This document shows, piece after piece, positions 1 through 9,717 of a DNA stretch of 64,000 nucleotides. The notes beneath the pieces are model-generated. The model was not told the DNA's origin and made no database searches. It was given only the letters and a program-made list of their open reading frames with translations. The position numbers and the translations under genes were made by a program. Each line of letters opens with the position of its first letter. The stretch's first letter is position 1. The DNA lies in assembly GCA_020635075.1 (NCBI GenBank), contig JACKAM010000001.1:1860001-1924000 (forward strand), given 5' to 3'. Source of the stretch: Pseudobdellovibrionaceae bacterium (GTDB lineage: Bacteria; Bdellovibrionota; Bdellovibrionia; Bdellovibrionales; UBA1609).

Positions 1-92
1 AAGCCCTTGCCCTGAGTGGCCAACCACTTTTTTATCAAGTAGACGCCCGTCTTCTCATTACCGTGAGTTCCCCCCACCAGAACCACCTTCAT
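1..92 (-). CDS. Aspartoacylase/AstE-AspA family zinc hydrolase, N-terminal part only
   Basis: The first 30 codons of a minus-strand gene that runs off the left edge. The start ATG is preceded by GGGAGG with 4 nt spacing. The peptide contains GGTHGNEKTG at residues 7-16, the zinc-binding signature (His10 and Glu13 as ligands) of aspartoacylase and succinylglutamate desuccinylase; the spacing from the initiator Met is that of the aspartoacylase branch. The family hydrolyses N-acyl amino acids in the cytoplasm. Only the beginning is visible, so substrate and integrity cannot be judged. Confidence 0.75.
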   Translation of the reverse strand, partial: MKVVLVGGTHGNEKTGVYLIKKWLATQGKG

Positions 93-308
93 TTGGCCTC
101 CCAACCAATCATTTCAATACTTTAGAGGCTACACGTGAGGACAGCCCAGATCCAGCGGAATTCACATCCTAGCCGGGAGAATTTACCAAACCCCGCAATT
201 TTACCCAAGGCCAAGACCTGTAAACCCTCCAAGTCAAGGCAAAGGACTGCGGTTTTTGCCACCCATTGATAAAAGCGGACCAACCTAATCGTCGAGGAGA
301 ACGGGCTT

Positions 309-695
309 ATGGCAAAGACTCTATTATTGTGTGTTTTCGCTCTACTGATCCAATCAGGTGCTCAGGCGGAAGTGAATTACTGCGGCAAACTCACCAGTGT
401 TGGATATGAAAACGACATCTGGACCAACTACCGCATGGGAATCCTGAACAAGGATCGTCGGGAGCCCCAGTACGTGACTGTTAAAGACGAAGCAGCTGTT
501 GCCAAGGCCATGGAACTTGTGGCCAAGAACAACCCCGATTACCCGGCCGATTACACTTCTTTTGACTGGCGGGCCAAAGATGACCAGAACAACAGTTACT
601 GGGTTTGCATCAAGGGGAGCGATTTCCCCGACTACGGCCCCTTTGTTCAGGAAGTCACGTCCATGACTTTCTGGCATAACGGCGTCAAACAGTAA
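309..695 (+). CDS. Small secreted protein of unknown function
   Basis: 128 residues with a clear signal peptide (hydrophobic core at residues 4-15, likely cut after AQA at about 20). GAGGAG lies 9 nt before the ATG. The mature part is hydrophilic, rich in Tyr, Asp and Asn, with two Cys (C25, C98) that could pair in the periplasm. I recognise no family. It stands alone between a 216-bp leader (93-308, no other feature seen) and a strong terminator, so it is probably monocistronic. Confidence 0.7.
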   Translation: MAKTLLLCVFALLIQSGAQAEVNYCGKLTSVGYENDIWTNYRMGILNKDRREPQYVTVKDEAAVAKAMELVAKNNPDYPADYTSFDWRAKDDQNNSYWVCIKGSDFPDYGPFVQEVTSMTFWHNGVKQ

Positions 696-735
696 GAGAT
701 AACGAGCCTTCCATATATATTGACTGATATGAATG

Positions 736-773
736 GGCACAAAGTGATCAACGCTTTGTGCCTTATTTTTTTT
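736..773 (+). terminator. Rho-independent terminator
   Basis: A perfect 9-bp stem GGCACAAAG/CTTTGTGCC with a 9-nt loop is followed by TTA and eight T. It closes the transcript of the small secreted protein at 309-695. Confidence 0.85.
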
Positions 774-849
774 CGTAACTTTCTCCCGTCACCCTCATAC
801 CTGTGGGTGAGAACAATTATCCAAAGTCATTTTGGACAAGGGAGGAATC

Positions 850-1332
850 ATGAAAGCACTTTTAAGTTTATCGTTTCTATTTTTGGGCTGGACCACTTCT
901 GCGGGAGCCAGCGAAATCCAACCGGATCGCAACGTGGCCGAGTACAATTTGGGCACTGCCGCGTTAGGACTCAAGGGCTTTGACCCCGTCTCCTATTTTG
1001 CTGAAGGAGGAAACCAACCACTGCAGGGAAGCCCCGAACTCTCCGCCAGCCATGATGGGGTTCAATACTTTTTTGCCACAGAAGAAAACCGGGAACTGTT
1101 CGTCGCCAATCCCCTAAAGTATGAGCCTACCTACGGTGGCTGGTGTGCATGGGCGATGGCCAATGGCAGCCGGGTTGATATTGATCCCACCATTTACACG
1201 ATCAATGGCAACCGCCTGCACTTTTTCATCGCTCAACGGGCCAAACGCAACTTTGACCGCAACATTCCCCACTACGAAAAATTGGCCGACGACACTTGGT
1301 TTCAATTTTCTGGTGAGGGCCCACGCTTCTAA
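850..1332 (+). CDS. Secreted YHS-domain protein
   Basis: 160 residues from the ATG at 850, chosen because GGGAGG sits 4-9 nt before it; an in-frame ATG at 832 has no such site. A signal peptide covers about residues 1-20. The mature part matches YHS-domain proteins: KGFDPVSYF, then YFFATEENRELFVANPLKYEP and GGWCAWAMANG. The family is small, often metal-associated, and exported in many Proteobacteria; its chemistry is poorly defined. It is followed after 17 bp by the diheme lipoprotein gene, suggesting cotranscription. Confidence 0.8.
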   Translation: MKALLSLSFLFLGWTTSAGASEIQPDRNVAEYNLGTAALGLKGFDPVSYFAEGGNQPLQGSPELSASHDGVQYFFATEENRELFVANPLKYEPTYGGWCAWAMANGSRVDIDPTIYTINGNRLHFFIAQRAKRNFDRNIPHYEKLADDTWFQFSGEGPRF

Positions 1333-1349
1333 AAAGGCAGGCACCGACC

Positions 1350-2003
1350 ATGACACCCATCCGTTACCACCTTTCCCTAATATCCTTTCTTCTAATCATG
1401 GTGGGCTGCAAAGCCCACCACGATATCCCCGCCGATGACGGCATGGGATTTGACAAGACCACAGAGAGTCTGGACTTCGCCACCACCTCTTCTGAAGTTT
1501 TAGACAGGAGCTGTGTCAGGTGTCATGAGCACTACAGTGACTACGATTCGGTTGTGCGTGAACTCAGAGAGATTGGAACCTCTGTACGCGCCGGCCGAAT
1601 GCCAAAAGATGGCCCGGCCCTTTCGCGCCGCCAGCGAGAGCTTCTTCTCTCTTGGGTGGATGCCGGTGGTCCCCGCGAAGTTGGTGACCTACCCATTGAC
1701 ATCCCTGAGAGGAATTTACAGCCCACATGGGAATCCCTATCGGAAAACCTCTTTCGCCCCCATTGCGTTGTTTGTCACAACCCCAATGGTCAGGTGAAAT
1801 ATCTGGATTTTTCCAGTTACGACTCCACGATGTCACAAAGCAAATTGTTATTTAATCATCCGGAAGCCGAAAAGACCTATTTGATTCAGGTGATTTTAGA
1901 TCCCTTTGAGCCCATGCCGCCGAAGAACTCCCGAGTTAAGAGATTGGATCAAGAACAACTCTCGACTCTTTTGGAGTGGATTCGGCTGGGATTTCCCGAA
2001 TAA
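1350..2003 (+). CDS. Diheme cytochrome c lipoprotein
   Basis: 217 residues. A lipobox LIMVGC puts the lipidated Cys at about residue 20. Two CxxCH heme-binding sites (CVRCH and CVVCH) are each followed by a Met-Pro element (RMPKDG, PMPPKN) and a Trp-containing helix, the usual order of a class I-like c-type domain with His/Met ligation. The protein therefore looks like two fused monoheme domains tethered to a periplasm-facing membrane. Its place after the YHS gene suggests a small redox operon. The partner is unknown. Confidence 0.75.
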   Translation: MTPIRYHLSLISFLLIMVGCKAHHDIPADDGMGFDKTTESLDFATTSSEVLDRSCVRCHEHYSDYDSVVRELREIGTSVRAGRMPKDGPALSRRQRELLLSWVDAGGPREVGDLPIDIPERNLQPTWESLSENLFRPHCVVCHNPNGQVKYLDFSSYDSTMSQSKLLFNHPEAEKTYLIQVILDPFEPMPPKNSRVKRLDQEQLSTLLEWIRLGFPE

Positions 2004-2013
2004 GCCGTTTGTT

Positions 2014-2754
2014 TTATTTGGGTGGGACTGACGACATGGGACCAATCAAGGCTTGAGCCCGGGCGGTGGCAATTTGCTGTTCACTCAATTGAATAGCCTG
2101 TGACGGATCGCCACTTGGGCCCATGAGATTTCCAGAGATTTCTTCGTGACCTAGGCCCAAGCTGTGTCCCAGCTCGTGAGCAAGAATGTTATAGTGAGTT
2201 TCATTTTGTCGGTTAAGTTCTGTGTAATAGGCTGTGCCGACTCCACCCATGTATAGACCGGCGGCGCCAAAATTGAACTTGCGAATGATTGCCACCTTCC
2301 AGGTCAGGGAATCAGTCGTCGGCGGGGCAATGCGCGCCAGGACTGGTTTGATTTCCTGAGATCCTAGAAGTTCACTTCCGGCTGGAAACTCCTGAGCCGT
2401 GACGTATTTGGTTTGGATATCCGTAATCTCAAATTTAATTCCTGCCTGCTGCCAAATGGCATTGGTCACATCAAATGCCTCCAAGACCTGTTGATCTGAA
2501 AATGTGGCGCCAAAGGAGGGTGCGGCCTCAAACTCATAGAGATAAACTTGAACCTTAACGGCGATCATTCCAGGTATCTCTTCGATGGGGATTTCCACCC
2601 CTGGAGGCTCTCCGCCCAGGTCTTCTCCGCCCTCCTGCTCATAGACTTGACCCTCCTGGCGAGGCTGGAAGTCCTGGAATCCACTACATCCACTTAGAAT
2701 GAAAAGAAATAGGCTTGCGACAACAGGTAGCCGAAGATGTAAGTCCGTACTCAT
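2014..2754 (-). CDS. Zinc metalloprotease lipoprotein (HExxHxxGxxH)
   Basis: 246 residues from the ATG at 2754, which has AAGGGGG upstream and puts a lipobox (LSGC, Cys23) at the right distance. A low-complexity acidic linker follows. The catalytic motif is H193-E194-L-G-H197 with H203 as third ligand, followed by a Met-turn (NLMGP), the metzincin layout seen in matrixin-like peptidases. The gene faces the diheme lipoprotein gene tail to tail, 10 bp apart. The upstream region carries a perfect GTCTCAA-T-TTGAGAC palindrome plus two GTCTCA half sites. Confidence 0.8.
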   Translation of the reverse strand: MSTDLHLRLPVVASLFLFILSGCSGFQDFQPRQEGQVYEQEGGEDLGGEPPGVEIPIEEIPGMIAVKVQVYLYEFEAAPSFGATFSDQQVLEAFDVTNAIWQQAGIKFEITDIQTKYVTAQEFPAGSELLGSQEIKPVLARIAPPTTDSLTWKVAIIRKFNFGAAGLYMGGVGTAYYTELNRQNETHYNILAHELGHSLGLGHEEISGNLMGPSGDPSQAIQLSEQQIATARAQALIGPMSSVPPK

Positions 2755-2828
2755 CGGTTTATCCCCCTTTGATGTCTCAGTAACCCCTGGTGTCTCAAAA
2801 AGTTGCAGACTTTTCAGGGCCGATCGAC

Positions 2829-2843
2829 GTCTCAATTTGAGAC
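2829..2843. promoter_or_regulatory. Palindromic operator-like site GTCTCAA-T-TTGAGAC
   Basis: A perfect 7+1+7 palindrome 75 bp upstream of the metalloprotease start. Two further GTCTCA half sites lie at 2774-2779 and 2792-2797. Degenerate versions occur upstream of other genes (25875, 35963, 38235, 38263, 57126). The binding protein is unknown. Confidence 0.45.
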
Positions 2844-2856
2844 AGCGGCTGTATCC

Positions 2857-4629
2857 CTAGTTTTTTCGTGGAATACAGAAGTAGTTCACGCTGATGGCTG
2901 GGTTGGTGCCATTTTTGCGTGGATAAGGATAAATGGTGCGTGTGCGGGTGGTGTACTCAGAGTTGACCTCATAACCCGCCAAAGAGGCGCACTTGTGCCA
3001 ACTAAGTCGATCACAGGGGCTATTGGGATCATCAATTGCTGGCCTCAGCCCTTGCCCGGATATCGCATGAAAATAGCGAAAACCCGCATGATAGGTGTTC
3101 CAACCCGTAGCCAGCAGATCCTCATCCGAAAGAGCTGATTCCTCTGTGAAGATCACGAGAATCCCCGCATCACAATACTTCTTAAAGACCTGGATCATCT
3201 TCTCATTAGATTGATTTCGAACTTCATGAAAACCATTTCCCACCACCATCACTGCTCCCTGGGGCTTACAACCTGCCCGCATGATGGCGTCGATGAGGAT
3301 TTCGGGCTCGCCAATATCTGCCCTGCGAACAAAGCGCATATCAGCCGGCAGTTCACCCCGACTCCGTGCCTCCTCAGCTCGGGCGATGGCCGCCTCCTCT
3401 AGATCGGCACCAAAATAGTGCACAGTCTTGTCAGGATGTTTTTTGTAGTGCTGGCGGGTTGCTTCACCTTGGCCGACGGCATGTTCGATGTACACGTCAT
3501 AATCAAAGCCCGTTGCTTCACAGTACCGGGACAGACTCTCATTGATCAGATGAAAGGTTTTGGCGTTGGCCTGCTGACTCGCGACGACGTTTGCCCCACG
3601 AGACACCCACACCTCGGTCTTTTGACCTTTTAACAAGGTCGTATGATGAGCCATATAAGAGTGATAGGCGTGAATAATTCCGTAGGGTCCTGGTGCCCGG
3701 GCAAATACTCGGTCCCCAAGCAGCGTTACGGCGTCGTTGTCAGCAATCAGTCCGGCTCGTCGCAGGCAACTGAGTTGATTGGGAGTCAGGCCTGGGACTA
3801 TCTCTTGGATATAAGTCTCATACTTTAGCTGAGAAGTGAATCCTTGGGTCCTTAGCGCAATCACCAAAGGTACAATGCGAAATCCAAGTTCGATATCATT
3901 TAGTGTAGGATACCAGCCTTCACTGTCCGAGGGATGGTTCGAAAGCTGAAAAAATTCATTCACTTCATCAGTGCCCGATCCGAGCGCCAAGCCCTGGCCA
4001 ATCTTCTCCACCATATCCTCACAAAATCGTCTGTCCAGTGGCGAGATCTGGGAAAAAATATTCTGCGCCCAGGGGCGAGAGTTGAGTGCATACCCTTGGG
4101 AGGACAAAGCGAGAATGCCACGCGAATGGAGCATTATTAAATCCTGCTCCAGCTGGGCAGAATCCAGGGCGAATTTCTTGGCTAAGCCCTCGGTCGTGAG
4201 CGGCTTGTTTTGCTTAAAGGCTTCGACCAAGCCCAACTGATGGAAGGAATTCAGGATGTGCCTGAGAGTCCACAGGTCCGTTCCGGAAGTGACCCCCGCT
4301 GTATTGACGATATTGCGGACAACACTCAAGGCCCGGTCTACGCTGACTTCATCACTGTCTTCCCATCCGTGACTGGCCTCAAGCATATAGCGACATTGGG
4401 AAATGAAATTCAGAATCTCCAAGCCATCCAAAAACAAGTGCGGCACCTGCTCCAGAAAGAGTGAAAAGGCCTGTTCGGATAGAATGGGAAAGCCGCTGGA
4501 AGAAACTGATGATTCACTGGCAAGAAGGTTCGTCCACAGTTCCCTCTGGTCACGTGGCCAAACCACACTCCAACTTGCGATTCGCTCTTTAAGATCTTCA
4601 TTCACGATCAAATTACTTCCAGGCGCCAA
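2857..4629 (-). CDS. SAM-dependent methyltransferase-like protein with N-terminal helical/winged-helix region
   Basis: 590 residues from a TTG start supported by AGGAGG 6 nt upstream. Residues about 120-180 resemble a winged helix (LTTEGLAKKFALDSAQLEQDL). The last third looks like a Rossmann methyltransferase: a motif I-like stretch (YDVYIEHAVGQGEATRQHY), HYFGADLEEAAIARAEE as the acidic loop, then RFVRRADIGEP and GAVMVVGNGFHEVRN. This layout recalls large class I methyltransferases acting on polyketide-like or unknown small molecules; the substrate is not inferable. No operon partner is visible. Confidence 0.5.
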   Translation of the reverse strand: MAPGSNLIVNEDLKERIASWSVVWPRDQRELWTNLLASESSVSSSGFPILSEQAFSLFLEQVPHLFLDGLEILNFISQCRYMLEASHGWEDSDEVSVDRALSVVRNIVNTAGVTSGTDLWTLRHILNSFHQLGLVEAFKQNKPLTTEGLAKKFALDSAQLEQDLIMLHSRGILALSSQGYALNSRPWAQNIFSQISPLDRRFCEDMVEKIGQGLALGSGTDEVNEFFQLSNHPSDSEGWYPTLNDIELGFRIVPLVIALRTQGFTSQLKYETYIQEIVPGLTPNQLSCLRRAGLIADNDAVTLLGDRVFARAPGPYGIIHAYHSYMAHHTTLLKGQKTEVWVSRGANVVASQQANAKTFHLINESLSRYCEATGFDYDVYIEHAVGQGEATRQHYKKHPDKTVHYFGADLEEAAIARAEEARSRGELPADMRFVRRADIGEPEILIDAIMRAGCKPQGAVMVVGNGFHEVRNQSNEKMIQVFKKYCDAGILVIFTEESALSDEDLLATGWNTYHAGFRYFHAISGQGLRPAIDDPNSPCDRLSWHKCASLAGYEVNSEYTTRTRTIYPYPRKNGTNPAISVNYFCIPRKN

Positions 4630-4931
4630 CCTGCCCTCCTGGGAGATGGAATCAATTGGGTGATACCTATTTTATCGGAGGCCGGATAAGGAAATTCAAG
4701 GCAACCCCTCCCATTGGTGGCCCATGATGCGATCCGCATTGCGACAGAAGACTTGAGCAACTGAAAACCTTCCTGGACCTTTGGCCAATTTACTCGACCA
4801 GACCTAAACCCTGCATTCCACCACTTCCGATAGGCTTTTGTCTGGCATTCCTCGACTAGAGGATGGCTAGAAATTGAAAGTCGGCTGCCCTGACTCGAAG
4901 ACATCGAAGGCTCGCTGCAAAAAGGGGGAGA
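4630..4931. other. Divergent intergenic region
   Basis: About 300 bp between the leftward methyltransferase gene and the rightward outer-membrane gene pair. It must hold both promoters. I see no convincing -35/-10 pair, hairpin or short gene beyond the two ribosome binding sites at its edges. Confidence 0.4.
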
Positions 4932-6320
4932 ATGAGTCAGCTGCGTTGGGTACACATCATCGGCCATGGCTGCGGTTATTTGGCTGTCTTTCTCATGTCC
5001 AAGCCGGGAGCGGCGGAGGAAAGATCCTATTCTCTCGTGGGTTCCTTTGAACAGTGGCACTACACCAGTTCAGACAAAGCCTTTTTCCGCGACGACCAAG
5101 TATCCAGCAACACTTCTGTTCTAGGCGTTGACTACCGGTGGGCCGAAAACCCCAGCTACCTTGTCGATTTATCCTATATATATAGTGGTGGGGAGCAAAG
5201 CCACAATTTCCACCTGCGCGACATTTACTACCAAACCCAGATCCTGGACACTCAGACCTATTGGGGATTTAAGAGGCACACCTGGAGCCAGGCCGACCAA
5301 ACCTGGGAACGAGGACTCTGGCAGCCCCGCTTTTTCTGGGACAAGCTGCGTCCGGAACAACAAGGAATGCTCGGCATCCACATAGATAAGGAAATTGGCA
5401 ACAATCACCGACTTTACATTTTGGTGAGTCCCTTTACCATTCCTGAGTTTGGTCCATCATTTGACATCAACTCAGAGGGGCAGTTCAAATCCAAAAGTCC
5501 CTGGTTTCGTCCACCACCACGAACCACCGAATTGTTTTCCCAGCAAGTGGTCAACTACTACTCCCTCAAAGATCCGGACAAGGAAAGAATGATAGGTAGC
5601 CCCACTTTTGCTATTCAGTGGTCAAGCAATTGGGATGATTTTCAGTGGAGTGCCTCTTACGCCCATAAACCCATGAATCAAATTATGCCGGCGGCTTCTA
5701 CCACTCTGGATCTCCCCAGTAACCGCATGGACGTGACTTCAGAAGCCAACCTTCGTTATCACCACATCGGAACCCTTGAAGTTGGCATGGCCAACTTAGA
5801 TGGGTGGCAGACCTGGGCGTCTATCATCAGTGACGATCCTCAACCCAATGACTTCCCGGACACATGGATCACGCAAACCGTGGACCGGGCTTTTGTTTGG
5901 ACCGCTTACGTTGGCTATGACTTTGAAGGGGAGGATAACCAGAATTCTCAGGCCTATGTCACTTATAGCTTTGTCGACGGTGGCGACGCACGAGACCAGG
6001 GCGAATTTGCCAAAGACAACAGCTACTATGAACATCGTTACCAGTACACCAAATCCCTGCGCCTGGGATACCAAGGACAAATCCCCGGATGTCCGGAGAA
6101 ATCTATCACCACCAACACCAGCATCACCTATGACGCCGACCAAATGGGATTGGCCTTTCACTCCTGGTGGGGGTGGACCTTTCGCGAACAATGGACAGCA
6201 ACCTTTCAGGCTGATCTCTTAGGAATTGTTAGTGATAAACCCGTGAAGTCTGAGGGCGGAGTGATCCGCGACTACCGCGCAAACGATCGCGTTAGCCTGG
6301 GGGTATCCTATGAGTTTTAG
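4932..6320 (+). CDS. Putative outer-membrane beta-barrel protein
   Basis: 462 residues with an N-terminal export signal (residues about 1-28, ending near AAEE) and a long run of alternating aromatic/polar strands (YHHIGTLEVGMANLDGWQTW, WTAYVGYDFEGEDN, AYVTYSFVDGG). The last residues are RVSLGVSYEF, the C-terminal aromatic signature of Bam-inserted barrels. GGGGGAGA lies just before the ATG. It overlaps the next gene by 11 nt, implying translational coupling and a shared role. No porin family was recognised. Confidence 0.65.
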   Translation: MSQLRWVHIIGHGCGYLAVFLMSKPGAAEERSYSLVGSFEQWHYTSSDKAFFRDDQVSSNTSVLGVDYRWAENPSYLVDLSYIYSGGEQSHNFHLRDIYYQTQILDTQTYWGFKRHTWSQADQTWERGLWQPRFFWDKLRPEQQGMLGIHIDKEIGNNHRLYILVSPFTIPEFGPSFDINSEGQFKSKSPWFRPPPRTTELFSQQVVNYYSLKDPDKERMIGSPTFAIQWSSNWDDFQWSASYAHKPMNQIMPAASTTLDLPSNRMDVTSEANLRYHHIGTLEVGMANLDGWQTWASIISDDPQPNDFPDTWITQTVDRAFVWTAYVGYDFEGEDNQNSQAYVTYSFVDGGDARDQGEFAKDNSYYEHRYQYTKSLRLGYQGQIPGCPEKSITTNTSITYDADQMGLAFHSWWGWTFREQWTATFQADLLGIVSDKPVKSEGGVIRDYRANDRVSLGVSYEF

Positions 6321-8451
6321 GAGAGCCCTGTGCCTAGCAGTTTTCACCCTCCTCATTTCCGGAACTTTGACCTTCAGTCTGGGGTGTGTGAACGAGAATC
6401 AACCCTATGTTCAATTTACCAGCGTGACCATTCCAGGCAGTCGTATTTGCGTGGATCACTTTGCTGACTCCATCGAGCGCTATGTCTACGCCAAGTTCTC
6501 TGAGCAAGAAGTGGTCGAGTTCTGGGACTGCTTGAACAACGCCGTTCAGCTCTTGAACAAGTACGTTCGGGGTGAAGAGCAGCATCGCTTCCACAAAAAC
6601 GAATTAAGGGACTTCCTTCAGCAGTACTTTATGACGGATCGAGAGATTAGCGACAGCTTTCTGGTTGAGATTATGCGGGTCAAAACCCTGTTGCTCGGAG
6701 GAGATCTCACCTACATGACCAAAGTGCAACTGGATGAAATGCGCGGCCTATTTGAACAGGCCAAACAAATCACCCTTGACCTCTATCCACACATGTCGGT
6801 CATCAATCTGCCTTTGCAGGACAAAAACTCGGACACCAGCCACCATCCCCCTGTAGACGCGGCTATTGCCCTTCTCAGCAAGTCATTGGTTCAGATTGGA
6901 CAGATGTTTAATAAGTACCAGGGGAACTACGAGTTTTCAAATTTGGAACGCTTGGTCTCCGAGGTGGACGACTTTCTCATTTACGAAGACCCGATTGACC
7001 GCTTAAAAAAGTTCAGCCTTTACGTGCCCATTTTGGCCCATGCTAAGGGGCTTCTATTGGGCTCAGGTCATGAATCAATTCTGAGCCACCAATGGGTTGA
7101 TCTGTTCGATCTCGCCGGACAGGCTTATGGTATCACCATTCGCTTCACTGCTCATATCCTTGACGAGGATTTCACGCAAGGGGAACCCCTGCATCAGGTG
7201 GACCAGACCGTCAGTGATCTCTCACGCATCCTCATTGAGGGATTACGGCGCCATCAGGATTTCAAGTTTTCCCACGCTGAGATTGAGGGCCTGCTGTCCA
7301 CCTTACCTGCGGCGGATTTGCTTCCGGAAGATTTTGACGTGTCTACCATTCTCGCCACCTGGAAGATTCTCGTCGATAAACTGCTGGCCAGCGGCATCAG
7401 CAATAGCGACGGATTTAGCATGAGGCATATGGAAAACCTCTTGCGCGAGTATGATCAGTGGTTTCAACCCCAGATCGAAATCAACAAGATCTTTACCTCG
7501 ATTGTCGCTTTACCCAGTTGCGGCTCCCCTCTGCTGAGGTTTCCAAAATCCGACTATGGCTTTGAGGAGATGAAGCGCATCACGGACTGTGCCCCCTGGG
7601 CGGTGAGGCAGGATGAAGACTACCGTCTTTACCTGGACTACAACAACTATAGTCACATCCCGGAGCGCTTTTCCGTGTCGACTCTCAACTGGCAAAGGGC
7701 TCTGGTTCACCTATTGGCCAATGCCTACGCGACTGATCCCACAAGACAGATGAACCGCACTGGCCTGACTGAAAAGGAGCTGGGTCGGGTCTATCGGGAT
7801 TTGAAACCTCTACTGGTCGCTTTGGAACTTGTGGATAAAAATGATGACGACTACTACAAGGATATCGTCCGCGACACCCGCTTTTTTATGCCTCAGAGTA
7901 ACGGCAACGACATCGTCGAGTTCACCGAAGGGGTCGAGTACTATTACAATGTGCTTTCGGGCACCGAAATCACTCTTAAAATGGTCGAGGACCTAAAAAC
8001 AGCCTGTGACTTTAAAGAAAGCATGGGTGAACGCTTTGGTGCGCCCTTTATTCAAGGCGATTGTGTGAGAAAATTTATCGGCCAGAACTTTGCCCTGTAC
8101 TACCACCACCTGCCAGAAATGGTAAAATTCCAGCAAGGCCTGAGTTCGAAGGAGTGGGACAAAATGCTCTCCAAGGCCTTTGTCGCCTTAGGTCTAAAAG
8201 ACGATGAACTGGAATACCTTTCTCAAGCCAGACTGGTGGAATTATCTGTATTTCTACAATATGTGGAAACTTTTGTTCTGCGCTTTGACCATAATCAGAA
8301 TGGGAAACTGGCCGGATCGGAACTCACCGATGCCGTTGACAAGGTAGGAGGCTCCTGGGGCTCTCTGCTCAGCATCGGTGCCACCTTCTTTAGCTTTGAT
8401 CGAGCCGAGCTCATCACCTTGTTTGCCGACATGAAGTGGTTGGTGGAGTAA
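6310..8451 (+). CDS. Large lipoprotein with C-terminal EF-hand-like loop
   Basis: 713 residues. The signal peptide ends in a lipobox (FSLGC, Cys at about 26). The body is helical and hydrophilic with no recognised domain. Near the C terminus DHNQNGKLAGSE fits a calcium-binding EF-hand loop (Asp, Asn, Asn, backbone, Ser, Glu). Its start lies inside the end of the barrel gene, so the two are almost certainly coexpressed. A barrel plus lipoprotein pair could form a surface complex; that is inference. Confidence 0.65.
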   Translation: MSFRRALCLAVFTLLISGTLTFSLGCVNENQPYVQFTSVTIPGSRICVDHFADSIERYVYAKFSEQEVVEFWDCLNNAVQLLNKYVRGEEQHRFHKNELRDFLQQYFMTDREISDSFLVEIMRVKTLLLGGDLTYMTKVQLDEMRGLFEQAKQITLDLYPHMSVINLPLQDKNSDTSHHPPVDAAIALLSKSLVQIGQMFNKYQGNYEFSNLERLVSEVDDFLIYEDPIDRLKKFSLYVPILAHAKGLLLGSGHESILSHQWVDLFDLAGQAYGITIRFTAHILDEDFTQGEPLHQVDQTVSDLSRILIEGLRRHQDFKFSHAEIEGLLSTLPAADLLPEDFDVSTILATWKILVDKLLASGISNSDGFSMRHMENLLREYDQWFQPQIEINKIFTSIVALPSCGSPLLRFPKSDYGFEEMKRITDCAPWAVRQDEDYRLYLDYNNYSHIPERFSVSTLNWQRALVHLLANAYATDPTRQMNRTGLTEKELGRVYRDLKPLLVALELVDKNDDDYYKDIVRDTRFFMPQSNGNDIVEFTEGVEYYYNVLSGTEITLKMVEDLKTACDFKESMGERFGAPFIQGDCVRKFIGQNFALYYHHLPEMVKFQQGLSSKEWDKMLSKAFVALGLKDDELEYLSQARLVELSVFLQYVETFVLRFDHNQNGKLAGSELTDAVDKVGGSWGSLLSIGATFFSFDRAELITLFADMKWLVE

Positions 8452-8466
8452 ACCCGGCCCTCTCCT

Positions 8467-9717
8467 CTAGTTCACATTCAGATAGGCATCAATGTAGGCG
8501 CGGGGAAGTCTTTCACTCAACTTTGAGTCCCTCTCCAAATCCCGCGCCACGTCTTGACGAAAAAGACCCATAATCGAACCCATATTGGTCAGCATCTTGC
8601 GAAAATCCCCTTCACTGATAATCAACTTGAGTACGCTGGGCAAGGCATCACGCAGTCGTTCAGCCAAATGGTCAAGCCCCTCTTCTCCGGCAAGGGCAGC
8701 CACTTTGGCTTCAAGACCCGAATCATCTGCGTAGGGGACTAGCGCAGCGGCAGCAAAAACACCAATTGGGATGCTCCCCTCTTCATAAGCTAGTAGGACT
8801 TCTCTCACTGACTGGGATACGGCCTCAACCGGCATTCGTATACCAATGTGACTTTCCTGACGACATTCATTCAGCTTTGAATCAGAGCGTGTTCGCCACC
8901 TCAGATTCTCCGAGTTCTTCACCGGAAAGCCAATTTCAAAACCCTGGGGATCTTTGGCTTCAGTATCGTGAAGGGCCATCGACAAAATATCGCCTTTGAA
9001 CTTCTTAAACAGTCCGCCCAATCGATCTTCTCCCCAAGATTTCAACTGCCTCCTGGGCACTCGGATGTGTCCAGCTGCGAAGGCATCGGTGAGAAAGTGA
9101 TCGCCAAAGGCATTTAGGTACAGGGCCTTACGCAAGTGGAGATCGCTGCCTTCTAAATCTCCTTGAGCACGTAACTCGCCAGCCAGTTTGGCCTCATTGA
9201 GAGCCTTGGTGTGCGCCCGCACATAGGCCTTCATGTTGTTCCATCCGAAATGTTCGATATTAGCCATTACCGTCTGTAGGCTATGCCGACTGTTAAAGAA
9301 GATGGCCCATTGGCAATGAGGATAATCCACTTCTGGTTTTTCCCTTTGCTCCTCGTGAACCTTTCCCTGTTTGTCTATGCACTTGAAAATGCGCTTCATC
9401 CCACCATTTGAGATCTCAGTATTCCCGTCCTCTTCCCAGGCCAGCTCTTCTTCCAGATAAAAGTCACCCAGCGTGAGAACTTGACCGTAGGTCAGGGAGA
9501 GCTTTTTATCTTTGCGGGGAACCTTGGGTCCCTGGCAGTAGACATTGGTCGACTGGGTTTCAGCACAGGCCTCAGAGAATCCCTGATCACCCAAATACCA
9601 GTGTTCGGCTCCGGACCAAAGAACACCAGGAGAATGCTCTGACGGACAAGTTTGGCCATGGGCCACTGAAACAAAGACCAGTCCAATCAGCACCGAGAAC
9701 AGAAGATGTCGTCGCAT
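8467..9717 (-). CDS. Secreted phospholipase C/P1-nuclease-fold-like protein
   Basis: 416 residues with a signal peptide cut near AHGQ (residues 19-22). The segment NAFGDHFLTDAFAAGHIRVPR resembles the zinc-ligand helix of bacterial zinc phospholipase C and related proteins (H-x3-D and a later His). Other spaced His residues (ANIEHFGWNN, RAHTKALNEA) could complete the trinuclear site. It is convergent with the 713-aa lipoprotein gene, 15 bp apart. Family assignment rests on the one motif; the enzymatic role is unproven. Confidence 0.5.
   Translation of the reverse strand: MRRHLLFSVLIGLVFVSVAHGQTCPSEHSPGVLWSGAEHWYLGDQGFSEACAETQSTNVYCQGPKVPRKDKKLSLTYGQVLTLGDFYLEEELAWEEDGNTEISNGGMKRIFKCIDKQGKVHEEQREKPEVDYPHCQWAIFFNSRHSLQTVMANIEHFGWNNMKAYVRAHTKALNEAKLAGELRAQGDLEGSDLHLRKALYLNAFGDHFLTDAFAAGHIRVPRRQLKSWGEDRLGGLFKKFKGDILSMALHDTEAKDPQGFEIGFPVKNSENLRWRTRSDSKLNECRQESHIGIRMPVEAVSQSVREVLLAYEEGSIPIGVFAAAALVPYADDSGLEAKVAALAGEEGLDHLAERLRDALPSVLKLIISEGDFRKMLTNMGSIMGLFRQDVARDLERDSKLSERLPRAYIDAYLNVN

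Noticed and set aside
4608..5060. 150-codon open frame between the divergent genes
   Set aside because: Overlaps the starts of both neighbours, lacks a ribosome binding site, and the peptide looks random.
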